Assembly: GCF_020379485.1 (NCBI RefSeq) | Contig: NC_063452.1 | Coordinates: 35,611,608-35,675,607, forward strand | Length of the DNA stretch: 64,000 bases | DNA from: Brassica napus | Lineage: Eukaryota > Streptophyta > Magnoliopsida > Brassicales > Brassicaceae | Direction of reading: 5' to 3' | Shown: one piece after another, positions 34,320 through 47,579 of the stretch | Layout of the letters: each line of letters begins with the position of its first letter | How positions within the stretch are numbered: position 1 is the stretch's first letter | The notes under the pieces: generated by a model | What the model saw: only the letters and a program-made list of their open reading frames with translations | Told to the model about the DNA's origin: nothing | Databases searched by the model: none | Position numbers and translations under genes: made by a program

Positions 34320-36990
34320 CTTCCCCTTGGATGTCATAACCATACAGAGTTCGTAATACGCTTTGGATGTTTCCTCATTAAAACCTTACCAGGAAAACCC
34401 AGTGGGACAAAACCATGGTTAAGGAAAAAGAGTACAACACGCATTACTCCCCATGTTCTGAACATCACTGGAAATCTTTCAGTCTACATATCCCAATCTC
34501 CGTATATGTCCTTCAAGTTGGCGCATCCCAACCTGATGGTTGAGCTTCATGGATACCAATAACTAATGGTCTCAATATCAAGGCAAGGCGCCAATAGTAC
34601 TTAAGGTTAGGGACGTGTATGTCTTTAGTGCCTTATGGTCGAACATGAGCTAAACATATAGGAGATTCTCGGCAAGAACACATGTCCGGCCTAGTATGGC
34701 TTGTCTATTACATCAAGGCGCCAATGGTACTTGGGTAATGGACTTTACCGGACCAAAGACATATTTTTTGTTCTTCTTGGGACCAAAGGATCCGTGTCCA
34801 AGTCAGGGATATTCACGACCATGTTCTTCTTGTGGACCAAACAGATCAGTGTCTAAAACAAGTGATCTCACGCCCATGTACTAGATAATGGGTGAGACTG
34901 GTCCACATTAAATCCCTTGAGTACCCTTTTCTGTATATACTATTTGATGCACAAGGATTTCATTGTTAATGTACTCAAGCTGTAGTCTCCAACAAAACTT
35001 TGTTTTCCATGATCTTTCATCTCAAACTCTTTCTTGAGATATTCAATTGTTCGGGAAATTGTACCCAGAGGTTCCTAGGATATTCAGATCATATACTTTG
35101 ATGATTATCAATATTGTTCTCGAGAGCTTGTTGTACTTTCAGCTCAATACCCTCTAGTACTTTCATTATCCAGTGGATCATATAAATATGCAGCCACTAC
35201 ATCAATTTGCTGCAAGTCTACTTTTTCTCTCTTATATAGCCAGACTTATGAGAAATCTAAAAGTAGTTGCATCCACCACATGGAAGTATGTCTCATCATA
35301 ATCTATTACTGGTCTTTGTGAGAATCTTTGTGCAACATCAGCTTTATATCTCACGATTTCTATTCCTCACAAGACCCATTTATATCCACTGGTTTTAACA
35401 TCATATAGTGTTTTAATCATATGGCCAAATACACATTTCTTCTTTAAACTATTTAACCCCACGTTTCCATTCAATCCAATTTGTTCTACGAGTGCGCACT
35501 CTTATACTAACGTGGGTTCATGATCCTCGCTTATATTCATAAATTCAAGTGCTACCTTGTATGCAAATAAATCATCTTATGTCGACATTCTTTATTGGTT
35601 CCATTATGTTCCAGACATGATATAATCGATTGAGATTCATTATTATCAGGACCTTTAATACTTTGCAGCTTTGCGTCCCAAGCTACATTGTTTGATACCT
35701 GCACCTTAGAGCCGGCCGGCCTTATCTCCATGTATGGGATGGTTTCCTTAGTAACCTCGGATTTGGATTTTGATTATCATTCTTTTGCACCTTTCTTTTG
35801 TTTCCGAGGATTCTTATCTTTTGGAACCTATTGGTCTATCTTGTATAGACTCTGTAGCAACTTGACAGTGTCTCTCTTGGACATAAATTTCGTTGGTGAT
35901 TTACAAAATGGTTTATATATGACTTAGTCATTTTTCGGGTCAGCAAATGTGTCTGGCATTTGATTAGCTAGCTTTGTAAATGTATAATCTTTGGACGTCT
36001 ATTTCACATTCTTTAATCCGAGGATCTTGCCAAGACAATGATGGTCGATGCCATTCTGTTTCTCTTACCAGCTTATTATTTTCTCCCCCTAATGTTGGAT
36101 AGTCGGATTCATTAAACTTGCAATCCGTGTTCTTGGCCACTAAATAGATCACCCATATTTGGCTCAAGGTACTTCATTATTTGTGGGAGATTCATATCCA
36201 ACATATATCCCCATCCTCATCCTCTTCTAAGGATCCATCTTAGATGGCACATATATTTGTGGTGGCTTATCCAAATATCTCAAGATGGTATATGTCTGGC
36301 TCATGACCCGTAATAAATTTGAGATGGGAATATCTATGCACACTTAAATGGTCTGATGCTTATTAGTTAAGGTGCATGTAAATTCGTGTGTCCCCAAGCC
36401 TTGGACTGAGAGTTTGGACCTATGGGTAATGGCCAATACAGATTTATAAAAGGATTCAGCCAAGCTATATATAGTATGGACATGTGCGGATTTGTCCTCA
36501 CTGCCCTCTCATGGACATACTATAATCTTTAAGTGCTTTGGGACATAATGGCCTAATGAGTTTCCCTTGTGTTCATGCTACACACGTGAGATTCTATTGG
36601 ATAACTCTTTGTTCCTTTTCCAATATCAATTTCGCATCACGTTTTGGACCAGGATGGCCAATCCGGTCATGCCATAAAGTGTATAATTTTGTGGGTAAAC
36701 CATTCTGGTTACCATGACTTTTGCCTCTATCATACTGATCTTGGCATAGTCTAGATCAATAGGGAATGCAGGTATAGTCTTTAGGACTTAATATGGCATT
36801 GGGCGATTTTCATAACTCTGAAGGAACTGTTATTTCCTTTTGCCCATTGTATCATTGTGGAAACCATTCTTATATCTCTATATTTTATAATCTCAATGGG
36901 TTTCTCTGGGTGAATATAAAGCATCTAAATGCTTACCCTTATACATATCTGGCCATAGACCTTAATGTGTACCATACCCGCAACTTATAA
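34320..36990 (-). pseudogene. Copia pol remnants: integrase and RT
   Basis: No long frame survives, but minus-strand translation in shifting frames shows a GAG-pre-integrase piece (LWHDRIGHPGPKRDAKLILE at about 36610-36690) and an RT piece (GYKWVL, then EIVRYKADVAQRFSQRPVID and ATTFRFLISLA at about 35225-35395). The order fits a Copia pol read from right to left: integrase before RT. Many stops and frameshifts show that it is long dead. Confidence 0.75.
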
Positions 36991-37100
36991 ACTCGTATTG
37001 GCGTTTTTTAATAAAATCATTCATTCCTTTTATTAAGTTTTAATAAAAATACCAAAACGAAGAACACATAGATTTAGATTACAAATGTCGAAATCAATCT

Positions 37101-38109
37101 TCAGTCTTTTAGACAATCTAAAATTTCATAATCCATAAGATCGTTCTTCTCATGATTGAAGTCATTTTCATCATCTTGGTAAGTCATATGGGCTTCCGGA
37201 TTCTTCCCTTTCAGACTCTCTTGATAGAGGTCAACAAGATGCTTGGGAGTCCTACAAGTCATAGCCCAATGATTGCTCATACCACACCTATGGCACACGG
37301 ATTCGTCTGGTTTGGTCGAGTGTTGGGGTTTAAATAAAGATCCATGGCCGCGACCATGACCTTGTCCAAATGAGCCATGGTCTCGACCATTTCCTCGCCC
37401 GCGGCCAAAAGATCTTCGATCGCGTCCACGTCCGTTCGACTTGTCTCGACTACGGCCATACTGGTCGTTTCCTTGGACGTGGTTGGACTCTTTATTGTCC
37501 TCTGTCGTGTGTGCTTCATGTAGTGGAGCTGATCCAAGAGGTCTCATCTGACTGTTTCTCATCAATAATTCATTGTTCTGCTCAGCGAGCAAGAGACAAG
37601 AAATAAGATTAGCATAGGTCTTAAAACCTTTCTCACTGTACTGTTGTTGTAACAGCACATTGTTTGCATGGAAAGTGGAAAAGGTTTTCTCAACCATATC
37701 ATGTTCCATAATACTTTCACCACACAGTTTCATTTTAGAAACAATCTTAAACAGTGCAGAGTTATACTCGTCCACAGACTTATAGTCTTGGATTCTGAGA
37801 TATGTCCAATCAAACCGAGCTTTTGGTAAGATCACCATTCTCTGGTGATCATATATCGATTTCAATTAGTTCCAAAGATATAGTGGATTCTCAATGGTTA
37901 GATATTGATCCTTGAGACTCTCAGCTAGATGATGACGAATGATCAAGATGGCTCTGTAACGATCCTTTTTCATTGGCATTATTGTTCTCGGTGATACATT
38001 CACCTAGACCCTTGGATTTCAGGATGATCTTAGCATTGAGCGCCCATTGAAGGTAATTATCTCCAGAGAGATTTAGGGCAGTGAAATCCAGGTTGTTGAT
38101 TTTCGACAT
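37101..38109 (-). pseudogene. Copia gag with CCHC knuckle
   Basis: It begins MSKINNLDFTALNLSGDNYL at 38109, with the family pattern of a short N terminus and a D-N-Y-x-x-W motif. A frameshift near 37965 and a TAA near 37871 precede LKSIYDHQRMVILPKARFDW. The C-terminal part is Arg/Gly-rich (RGRDRRSFGRGRGNGRDHGS) and carries the nucleic-acid-binding knuckle CHRCGMSNHWAMTCRTPKH. Stop at 37101. It would form the capsid of the Copia particle. Confidence 0.88.
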
Positions 38110-39669
38110 CTGAAATCATAGATTAATATCTTTAGGTCTTTAGGAATAGGGTTTAAACGAATAGGGTTTTAGGTTTAAACAATCAATCAATGCCTCATGG
38201 CCAAGATCTATGCCTCACGGCCAAGTCAAGCCTCACGGCTATGGATGCAATCGGTTTAACTCTTATTCATTTAGTTTAACATGTAATTGCAATCCTAACA
38301 TGGTTTTTATCAGTTCATACGAGATTCAAACAAAAAACACAAACATTCGGCCAAGCAAAAGAACAAGCCACACGGCTATTTGATTTGATTCAATGTCATT
38401 CCTAGAATAAGTTCTAAGTGTAATTACAATCAATCAATGTGATCAGATTATTATGGTATGAATGCAACAAGGCCACACGGCCAAGAGTATGATCAAGTCT
38501 AGAACAGTTTAACCTAATATGTAGTTTTAGATTTCGATTTTAAATAATCTTAAACTAGGTCATTAGGGTTTTAGTTTAAACAAGCCAAACAATTAGATTC
38601 GAGTTTAAACATTACTAACAATAGTTCTAGGTGATCAAATCAACCAATCAATGTTCAATTTCAAACAATCAAAATCGATTTTCAGAATTAGGGTTTTAGG
38701 GTTTCGATTTGATTAACAAGCAATTTCAAATTCAGGATGATCAATTCAATTTCAATCAATCAATAAGTTTTAATCAATCAATATTTTTCGAATTAGGGTT
38801 TAGGGATTTTCGAAAATTTGATCTTTGATCAAATGGATTTGATTTGAGATTCAAAACCTTTAAGGTTCTGATTTTAATTGATCAATGGATCAATCTCGTT
38901 TTTAGGATTTGGGGATCGAACTTATAGAGCTTCGATTTACTCATCAAACTTTTAGAGCTTCGATTTACTCATCTAGGGTTTTGATCTATTGTCCTATGGC
39001 TTTATCTTAGAGATTATATTTTAGGGTTTCACTCTTTACAATCAACCAGAGTCGATTCATGTTCTTAGAATTTGAATTACCTTAGGTTAGTAGATTGTAG
39101 AAACCAGACCACCAAGAGAGAACCTCGAGCTGGACAGCGAGCTAGAACGGACGCGAGCTGGCTGCTTCCTATCGGGTCGCAAACGGTGCTGAGGTTGCGA
39201 GCGGCTGATCGGGGAATGCGAGCTGTTGCAGTCGGGATCACGAGCGGCTCTGATGTGAACGGGGTGCTTGCAGTCTGGAACGCTAGCTCTCCTTGATGCA
39301 GGATGGAGCTGAGTTTTTCTAGGATCAGGAACACCTTGGGGATGGAGCTGATCAGGTGGACACGAGCTGGAACGGAGTCGCGAACGGATTAGGGTTCGTC
39401 GGGTTCGGATTAGGGTTTTAAAGCAAATCGGCGCGCACTATATCTGTACGTGAGGGCACGTCGGTGGTCAGATCGACAAGCGGTTTGCACTGACTGATTC
39501 GTCTCGGCAAGGGCTTCGATTTGATATCTTGATCGTTTTCTGGGTCCTCACGGTTTGGGAGAACGGCCTATTTGAAGTTCCGAGGCAGATTCCTTTTCGT
39601 TTTAGGGTTTTAGGGTTTTGTTGATTTGGTTTTAGGCTCAGGGTGTTAGAGGCTATCGTGCTGATAACG
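38110..39669 (-). other. Copia leader between 5' LTR and gag
   Basis: About 1.56 kb with no credible frame. It has several CCTCACGGC/CCACACGGCC phrases (38190-38480) and repeated AGGGTTTTAGGGTTT runs. A GC-rich stretch is at 39110-39500. Confidence 0.6.
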
Positions 39670-39967
39670 TGTTATGAACTTAAGGTTTATGAATCTGTAA
39701 GTTGTGTGTATTATTACTCAATCATAAGGTGCCCGTATATATGGGAGTTACAAAGAGATAAAAGGAAATACATAAATATGGAATGTGTACAAATACAAGG
39801 AAAAGGAAATAGGGTTTCCTTTTCTCTAAAGCCTAAGCCGCCTCTCTCTCCTCTTCATGCGACCGCCTCTCTCTCTCTCTAGGGTTGGACCGTCTCTCTC
39901 TATCTCTTGGTATTGGGTCGGTTATAGACCGGGCCGGTTATAGACATCCATCGTATGGTTTATAACA
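39670..39967 (-). repeat. 5' LTR of Copia element
   Basis: A 298-bp partner of 34015-34319, with the same ends TGTTATGAAC and ATAACA. Shorter CT microsatellites account for most of the length difference. Confidence 0.88.
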
Positions 39968-40716
39968 CAAATTATACAAATTTTGTTTCTAATTATAGCC
40001 ACTACGTTTCAATATCATAACTTAGGAGATTAATTTGACTGATTATTAGTTAATTATTGGGGATATTGTAAGAATATGAAACCTACTTTTTAGCTAACTT
40101 GACTGATTATTAGTTAATCAAGTAGAAGATTTCCATAATATATGACCTTAAAACTAAATATCTTGACTAATGGCCGAAATTTATTCATTATATGAAGAGA
40201 AATTTTAATTGATTCAGATAATAAATGTAATATTACTCTTGCAAGCATAATTATAGGAAGTTATTGGAAACAATCACCATAATTCGCTGAAAATATTCCA
40301 TACGATCTTCATACATTTAATACAAGTATATCCACATTCCGTTTCTAATTTTTGCTCATTACCTTTTCTACACGTTTGTTATAATATATAAGTGAGCTAA
40401 TTCTTCATTCCAACCGGAAGAACCCTACCATATCTCTGCGATTAAAATCTTAGTTTACAATGGTCTTTTTTCATATTTGAACCCTTTCAAATCTATGTGA
40501 AAAATTAAGGTGAAAAATATTTTTTTAGGGTGGGTGCTGTGGGAGAGATTATTGAGATGGTTTGGGGAAATTCATTTGTTTTTTCTTACATAGATAACTG
40601 TTTTATGTGAGGGTTTTCCAAAATTTTGTTCGACCCAGAGGTTCTTTACATTCAGCTCTTTAAAATGAAGTAATAGCCATCTAATAACGTTTTTCTATTT
40701 TTTTTATTTTTATAAT

Positions 40717-40718
40717 TA

Positions 40719-40752
<34 letters not shown>

Positions 40753-40753
40753 A
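40717..40753. repeat. (AT)n(GT)n microsatellite
   Basis: An AT run passes into a GT run. A shorter version sits at the same place in copy B (about 44117-44150). Confidence 0.85.
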
Positions 40754-41447
40754 TTGATACTTTATCCTAATTAGTTTGTATAGGATACCAAGTGAAGCAG
40801 ATTGAAGACAAAATCAAATAAGATTCGTTTTGGTTTTCCCATATATTAGTGGTTTTCCGTTGTTGGTTATGTTTTAATTTCACAATTTATAATTTCCTGA
40901 TGTTTATTATTATCTTGATTGTAATAAGATCAGGTAATCTAACTTTGTTTTGTTTGTACAAACAACTACAGAAGTGATTAATAAGGGAAGATGATAACCT
41001 GTGATAAAGTTCGAGTTTGTGTTGTTGGCAATCTTCAGTTTTTTTTTTTGAGGCAAAACCTTCAATAAAAGCAATGCTGTCATGGACCTGGCCCATTAAT
41101 ATTGTGGTAGAACCTAATTATGTGGACTTCGTAAAGTTATTATGGAAAACATGATCCAAGGCTTTTAAAACATTAATCTAATTTGACGTAATATTTTCTA
41201 CTATATAAATTCATTTACTACCTTTTTCAATTTAAAATGTATTACTATGTAACAATATATAAATATATATATTATGAATTATTATGTAACTTTAGTAGTT
41301 TGATAATCGTTTTATTCTGCGTAAAGTGCAAGTCTTAACCTAGTATTAATGTATTAGCTACAAACATAACAAACACTCTTTTATATACTAAATTACTATG
41401 TTTAACACTATGTTGGGTTCTTTGATAAGGTTTACAATAAAAAATAA

Positions 41448-42629
41448 TTATATTTTGACTCGCGCATCCGTGCGGATATTGATTCTCACATTTTTATACA
41501 TTGATATTTTCTTTTAAAAATTAGCGTCCAACTGGTGATTATTCTGGAAACAAGAGGAACAAATAGAAAAAGAACGTAGAGGAATAAATTAGTAGGAATG
41601 AAAAGGAATGGTTGTTCCTTCTCAAATATAACAAGGAATAATTTGTTCTTTACTTCTTTACAAAAAAAGGAATGAGCGGGAATGAGAAGGAAAAAATATT
41701 CCTTGTGAACGGTGATTTTTTTAGGAACATTAGAAAATGCATTATTCCACATCATTCTTTGGTCACCATTCATACCCTTAGTGTTATATATTTTAGATGA
41801 ATCGTAATATAACTAACTGTATTCAAAAGACCTGAATCGAAGCAGGTAATATGTTTATTTTTGGTACAAATATCTGAACCCTTTTTGGATACATCAGAAC
41901 CGAACTCATCCAGTTCTAGAAGGACCTAACTCAAAACCCACACATAAATTTATAATATTCAAGCGGGGCCTTATTTGAAAACAAAAGAAAAACGATACCC
42001 GAAAAGAACAACTCGTACCTATATGGATAGCCAATGTTCATGACTAACTGATTTTATCAATTAATTAAAAGAACTCTATCTATGTGTTTGGCTAAATTAA
42101 GTGAAATAAAAAGAGTTTTTTATTTAGTAAATTAATTATATGGAGTGAAAAGTTATGTGACAATAAATTTAATAATTTATTATTATTTTGAATTAAATTA
42201 TTATTTTTTCACAAAAACATGTCTTTAAATTATGTTTTTGGCTACGTGATTTTCCACTGATTAAAATTGAAATAAAAAAAGTTTTAGTAAAACAAACTAA
42301 ACCAAACGTTTAACCATATGCAAAACCCAATAATTTTTTTATTTTTGATTTTATAATTGGCACAAATTTAATATTGATTAACTAATAAATAAAAATCTAC
42401 ACAATAAGTATTATGGTAATATAATTAATGATGTGATGTATTGTTAAGGTAATATAATTAATAAAATTGTTAAACTGGGTGAAATATAGAAAGATAATTA
42501 ATGAAATTACTAAAATGAGCCTATATTTCTTTTTTATACTGCTATCTATGTTTCTAAACAATTTTCATTTATACTGCTATCTATGTTTTCAAACAATACC
42601 AAAGTGTACTTTTGTTTTAATAATATAGA
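41448..42629 (-). mobile_element. Non-autonomous Helitron, copy A
   Basis: On the minus strand it starts 5'-TCTATATTATTAAAA at 42629, preceded by A. Its 3' end has a hairpin in CCGCACGGATGCGCGAG followed by ATAATT, where copy B has an intact CTAA. It has no coding capacity. Net length is about 1.18 kb. Confidence 0.7.
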
Positions 42630-45012
42630 TGTATTTTAATTACACCACTATCACGCTAACGTGTCACTTCCACATGCATTCTCATACTACTTTACTAATT
42701 ATCCTCCTTTAATTAGACTATTTACGCCTAATGCCATTGGTACCACTAAATAAACTTATTTTATGCATGAAATATCTTTAAAGGTGTTCGTATATATATT
42801 GTTTCCACATGACATCGCTTCGACTCCTCCACCATTTAATATAACAACTGCCATAACCTGCCAAATAAACTTAAGATGATTAATTAGTTTGTCACTTTGT
42901 CGTGTCTGGTTTGCTCATCTATATTGTTAACATTTTCATAGAAATGTTTCGCTTGACATATGGACATTATATCACCTCATTTTATAAAGCATAGCGTTTC
43001 TAATTATGTGTGTCTTTAACTTACCACATTAGCTTGACTGATTATTAGTTTATGTTAGGAAATGATTTTGCATGACATATGAACACTTACACAACCTCAT
43101 TGAAATGGTTTTTAAACATCGTACTAAATCAGACACCATTCACCAACGATTCTACACTAGCCTTGACAGGCTCATACACGATTCTAGTGGCATTATTAAA
43201 TTATATGCTAGCATATATTTCGAGATTGAAGTTGTTCTTAAACATTGTACTATAGATTGTTTGATATTTTTCATTTGTCAATGCGAATATAATCTTTCCC
43301 TCACCATATGCATAGAACGGGTCACCTGACATAAGAACTTTAACATCTCCTCAAATTATACAAATTTCGTTTCTAATTATAGTCACTACGTTTCAATATC
43401 ACAACTTAGGAGATCAATGTGGCTGATTATTAGTTAATTATTGGGGAAATTGTAAAAATATGAAACCTACTTTTTAGCTAACTTGACTGATTATTAGTTA
43501 ATCAAGTATAAGGTTTCCATAATACATGATCTTAAAACTAAATATCTTGACTAATGGCCGAAATTTATTCATTATATGAAGAGAAATATTAATTGATTCA
43601 GATAATAAATGTAATATTACTCTTGCAAGCATAATTATAGGAAGTTATTGAAAACAATCACAATAATTCGCTGAATATATTCCCACGATCTTCATACATT
43701 TAACACAAGCATATACACAATCTGTTTCTATTTTTTGCTCATTAACTTTTCTACACATCTGTTATACTATATAAGTGAGCTAATTCTTCATTCCAACCGG
43801 AAGAACCCTACCATATCTCTACGATTAAAATCTTAGTTTACAATGGTCTTTTTTCATATTTGAACCCTTTCAAATCTATGTGAAAAATTAAGGTGAAAAA
43901 TATTTTTTTAGGAAGCAATAATTGGGTGGGTGCTGTGGGAGAGATTATTGAGATGGTTTGGGGAAATTCTTTTTTTTTGCTTACATAGATAACTGTTTTA
44001 TGTGAGGGTTTTCCAAAAAAAATTTCGACCTAGAGGTTCCATACATTCAGCCCTTTAAAATGAAGTAATAGCCATCTAATAACGTTTTTCTATTTTTTAT
44101 TTTATAATTAATCTGATATATATATATATGTGTGTGTGTATGTGTGTATACTGATACTTTATCCTAATTAGTTTGTATAGGATACCAAGTGAAGCAGATT
44201 GAAGACAAAATCCAATAAGATTCGTTTTGGTTTTCCCATATATTAGTGGTTTTCCGTTGTTGGTTATGTTTTAATTTCACAATTTATAATTTCCTGATGT
44301 TTATTATTATCTTGATTGTAATAAGATCAGGTAATCTAACTTTGTTTTGTTTGTACAAACAACTACAGAAGTGATTAATAAGGGAAGATGATAACCTCTG
44401 ATAAAGTTCGAGTATGTGTTGTTGGCCATCTTCAGTTTTTTTTGGAGGCAAAACCTTCAATAAAAGCAATGCTGTCATGGACCTGGCCCATTAATATTGT
44501 GGTAGAACCTAATTATGTGGGCTTCGTAAAGTTATTATGGAAAACATGATCCAAGGCTTTTAATACATTAATCTAATTTGACGTAATTTTTTCTACTAAA
44601 TAAATTCATTTACTACCATTTTCAATTTAAAATGTATTACTGTGTAACAATATATAAATATATATATATTATGAATTATTATGTAACTTTCGTAGTTTGA
44701 TAATCTTCTTATCATGCGCAAAGGACAAGTCTTAACCTAATGTATTAGCTACAAGCATAACAAACACTCTTTTATGATTTAAATTACTGTGTTTAATATT
44801 ATGTTGGGTTCTTTGATAAGGTTTACTATAAAAATAATTAGATTTTGACTCGCGCACCCGTGCGGATATTGATTCTCACATTTTTATACATTGATATTTA
44901 TTTTTAAAAATTAGGGTCCAACTGGTGACTATTCTGGAAACAAGAGGTACAAATAGAAAAAGAACGTAGAGGAATAAAATAGTATGAATGAAAAGGAATC
45001 ACTACAAGAAAA

Positions 45013-45480
45013 CATAATCTTAACGAGGGCGGTTTTCCTCGTTAGTTCGTCGTAAAAGAGGCTTTACGACGAATTAGCGAGGAAGCGCGTTTGCTCGTTA
45101 CTCATCTGTCGTAACACATATTTTCTCGCTAATTCGTCGTAACTTAGCGAGGAATATATTTCGTCGTAAAGACGAAGTAGAGCATTTTGTCGTAAAAACC
45201 ACGTCAACATTCCACGTAAGGACGTCGTTATACTTCCTCGTAAATACCTCGAAACAAGTTCCTCGTAATCTACACGTAAATACCTTGAAAGAGTTTCCTC
45301 GCAAAATACACGTAACAACCACGAAAGAATTTCCTCGTAAAATACTCGTTTATCTTTCCTCGTTATTTCCTCGTAAATGTTTGCTCGTAAATTACTCGTT
45401 TATTATTCCTCGTTATTTCCTCGTAAGGTTTCCACGTAAAGAGGTCGTACATTAGCTACGAATTTACTTCGTTTTTATTA
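45013..45480. repeat. CACTA left subterminal repeats
   Basis: A dense set of short motifs of the TTTCCTCGTAAA, TTACGACGAA and ACGAGGAA types in both orientations. In this superfamily such arrays bind the element's second protein during transposition. The same motifs fill 52990-53325 and recur at 47580-49060 inside the element. Confidence 0.85.
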
Positions 45481-45630
45481 TTTTACAGAATTTAAAAATA
45501 TAATTAAAAAATAATTAAAATTATTTAATTTAATAATAAATTAAAATTTAAAATAAAAATAAATCAATATGAAAATATTTTATATATAAATAAGTTTTGA
45601 ATTTATATAATACAACAACCGGAAAAAAAA

Positions 45631-47516
45631 CTAAGGGTCGTTCATCGCCTGGTAGAATTCATCACTCCTCCTCGTAACATCCGCCTCGTTATGTACGTCG
45701 GATGACTCGCCTTGAATGGGATGTTGTTGTCGCATGTTCCTCAACATGGACTCCCATTCCGGATTTGTGGCCGCAATAACGTCTAAGAAGCCCTCGACTC
45801 CACCCATACGAGATTTTGTCGCGGTCAACTCGTTACGCAGCTGAGGGGACTCTCTACGCAGCTCAGTGACTTCATCATCCCGTCGCTGACCATAAGACGA
45901 TGTCGCTCTCGGAACATCGTTGACGGAACCAATACCCAACGTCCGTCCCTTTTTTTTAGGGACAACCTTAAAAACAAAAAATAAATATTTTAAGTAAAAA
46001 TTTAAAGTTAAATTAAATGAATAATAAAAAAATTAATTTTTTTGAAAATTTACCTCCTCGTAAATCTTATCCACTTCAAGTGTGGATAAGGTGACGGGTA
46101 ATCCGTCGGTAGACTGCTGGGTCAGCTGAGTCTGGCGGTCTTCAACCCGAGCAACTACGTCGTTGTAGATTTGCTCGGACTTGCCATCTACAAATACGCC
46201 CGCCTTGTTCTTGTGGGTCCTCTCGTAAAGTTCCATAAGAGACGGGAGATGTCCCGTCTCTTTGGCCTAAAAAACATTTATGAAAGTTAGAATAAATTAA
46301 TATATATATTAAAAAAATTATTTAATAAAATATTTAATTACCATTTCCAAACGGACACCGGCGTGGGGTTTTTGGCCCGTAGTGTGAAGCATCGGCCCGT
46401 TTCCGTGCTCATCGACCGTGTTACGGGAGTTAGAGCAAGTCTGGGCGATTCTAATGGAATCAGGGAGGCGCCAATAACGGATGAGGCCATCCCACACATC
46501 CGTGGTGAGCTCAGCGGGTTTGCCACTCTCATACCCCTTCACGATCCAGTCACCCTTCCAGTTGGAGACCGTGTCCAACAAGCGAGCTTTCCCCTTCGCG
46601 TTAAACTTCTTCCTCACCCTCTCAGTGATCCCCAAGGCCCAATTATATTTTTGCTGTTGGAAAAAATAAATTAACAATTAGTTTTTTAGAAAGTATATAT
46701 ATAAATCATGAAAAAATTAAAGTATATATAATTAATTAATAGAAACTTACAGCGTAAATTTTGAACCACGTCTTTCTGACGTAGTGAGGCGTCTTACTCC
46801 AGTTTGGATGTGGCATGGAGAAGTAACCCTTGATCGTGTTGGTTACGTCCGATGCAAGACATCCGTCAACCCCCCACCTGGAAAATACAAATTTAAAATA
46901 TAAATTATTTTTTAATGTTATAAAAGAAATTTAAACGAATTAAAAAAAATTAATGCAACATACCACAAAGTTCTGTCCGGTCGGTCTGGGTCGATGACTG
47001 GTAAACCTTCTCTGCCTGGCAGACTGAGAATGTCCTCTACAGTGTACTGCGAGTAAGGAGCACTCGAAGGCACCATCAAATCAGGATGAATATCGGCGGC
47101 CATCGGAGGTGCCATCGGAGGAGGCACAGGAGGAGGCATCGTCGGATGAGCCATCGAGGAAGGCACATGAGGAGCCGATGGTGCAGTAGAAGAAGTAGAC
47201 CCAGAGACTCTCTGAGTGTACTGAGTCTCGGGGACAGTCTCCTGACCCAAAGAACCGGGAGCGGAAGAAGAGGCCGGGTCTAAACGACTACCCGGCTCAC
47301 CGAAGATCTCTCTGTAATGGGCAGTAAGTCTTCCTTTTCGAACCTGAGAAAAAAATGAAATTTTTAAAATTAACATCAACAATATATTTGCCAACATTAT
47401 CCACCTAATTAACACTAAATAACATAAAATCCGCAAACCTATCTAAATTCCCTATACTAACCACCTAATCTATCCTAAACTAACCAAATTAGAGAGGAAT
47501 CAGAGAGGCTTACCAT
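45631..47516 (-). CDS. CACTA second protein, Transposase_24 (Ptta/En/Spm) family
   Basis: Six-exon model on the minus strand: 47516-47514 (the ATG alone), 47343-46964, 46877-46751, 46653-46342, 46266-46054, 45966-45631. All introns have GT-AG borders and phases agree; total 1371 nt gives 456 residues with no internal stop. Features in order: [16 protein letters not shown], a Pro/Ala/Ser-rich segment with [105 protein letters not shown] and a coiled-coil-like C terminus ([17 protein letters not shown]). The last parts are hallmarks of Transposase_24. The likely role is binding subterminal repeats or assisting TNP2; the exact role is inferred from En/Spm. Confidence 0.8.
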
Positions 47517-47579
47517 TGCTACGAAATGGAGAGGAAGTAGAGAGGAAGTAGAGAGGAAAGAAAGAGTGAGCGCTCGGGT

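Larger units (their letters stand above)
34015..39967 (-). mobile_element. Ty1/copia retrotransposon, degraded, 5.95 kb
   Basis: LTRs TGTTATGAAC...GGTTTATAACA are at 34015-34319 and 39670-39967, with about 13 hand-counted substitutions plus small indels. Gag and pol lie on the minus strand. PPT-like CCAAGGGGAAG (minus) lies beside the 3' LTR, and CGTTATCAGCACGA (minus) follows the 5' LTR, a Copia-type PBS position. Compared with the empty site in copy B (…TCTCCTCAAATT…, about 43350), the element sits between TCTCCT and CAAATT with no target duplication. Confidence 0.88.
26474..42629. repeat. Copy A of ~3.4-kb tandem duplication (split)
   Basis: Pieces 26474-26627, 33445-34014 and 39968-42629 together match 42630-54389 minus its CACTA insert, in the same order and strand. 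Both copies start GTATTTTAATTACACCACT and end AATAATATAGA. The unit has no recognised gene except a Helitron at its right end. Short peptides such as MTYEHLHNLIEMVFKHRTKS (33734 and 43072) occur in both copies and are probably not genes. A possible intron acceptor followed by WVGAVGEIIEMVWGNS is in both copies (about 40525 and 43920). Confidence 0.85.

Noticed and set aside
39072..39334. Frames in the GC-rich Copia leader
   Set aside because: Both strands are open for short stretches, no motif is present, and the position is the untranslated leader of the element.
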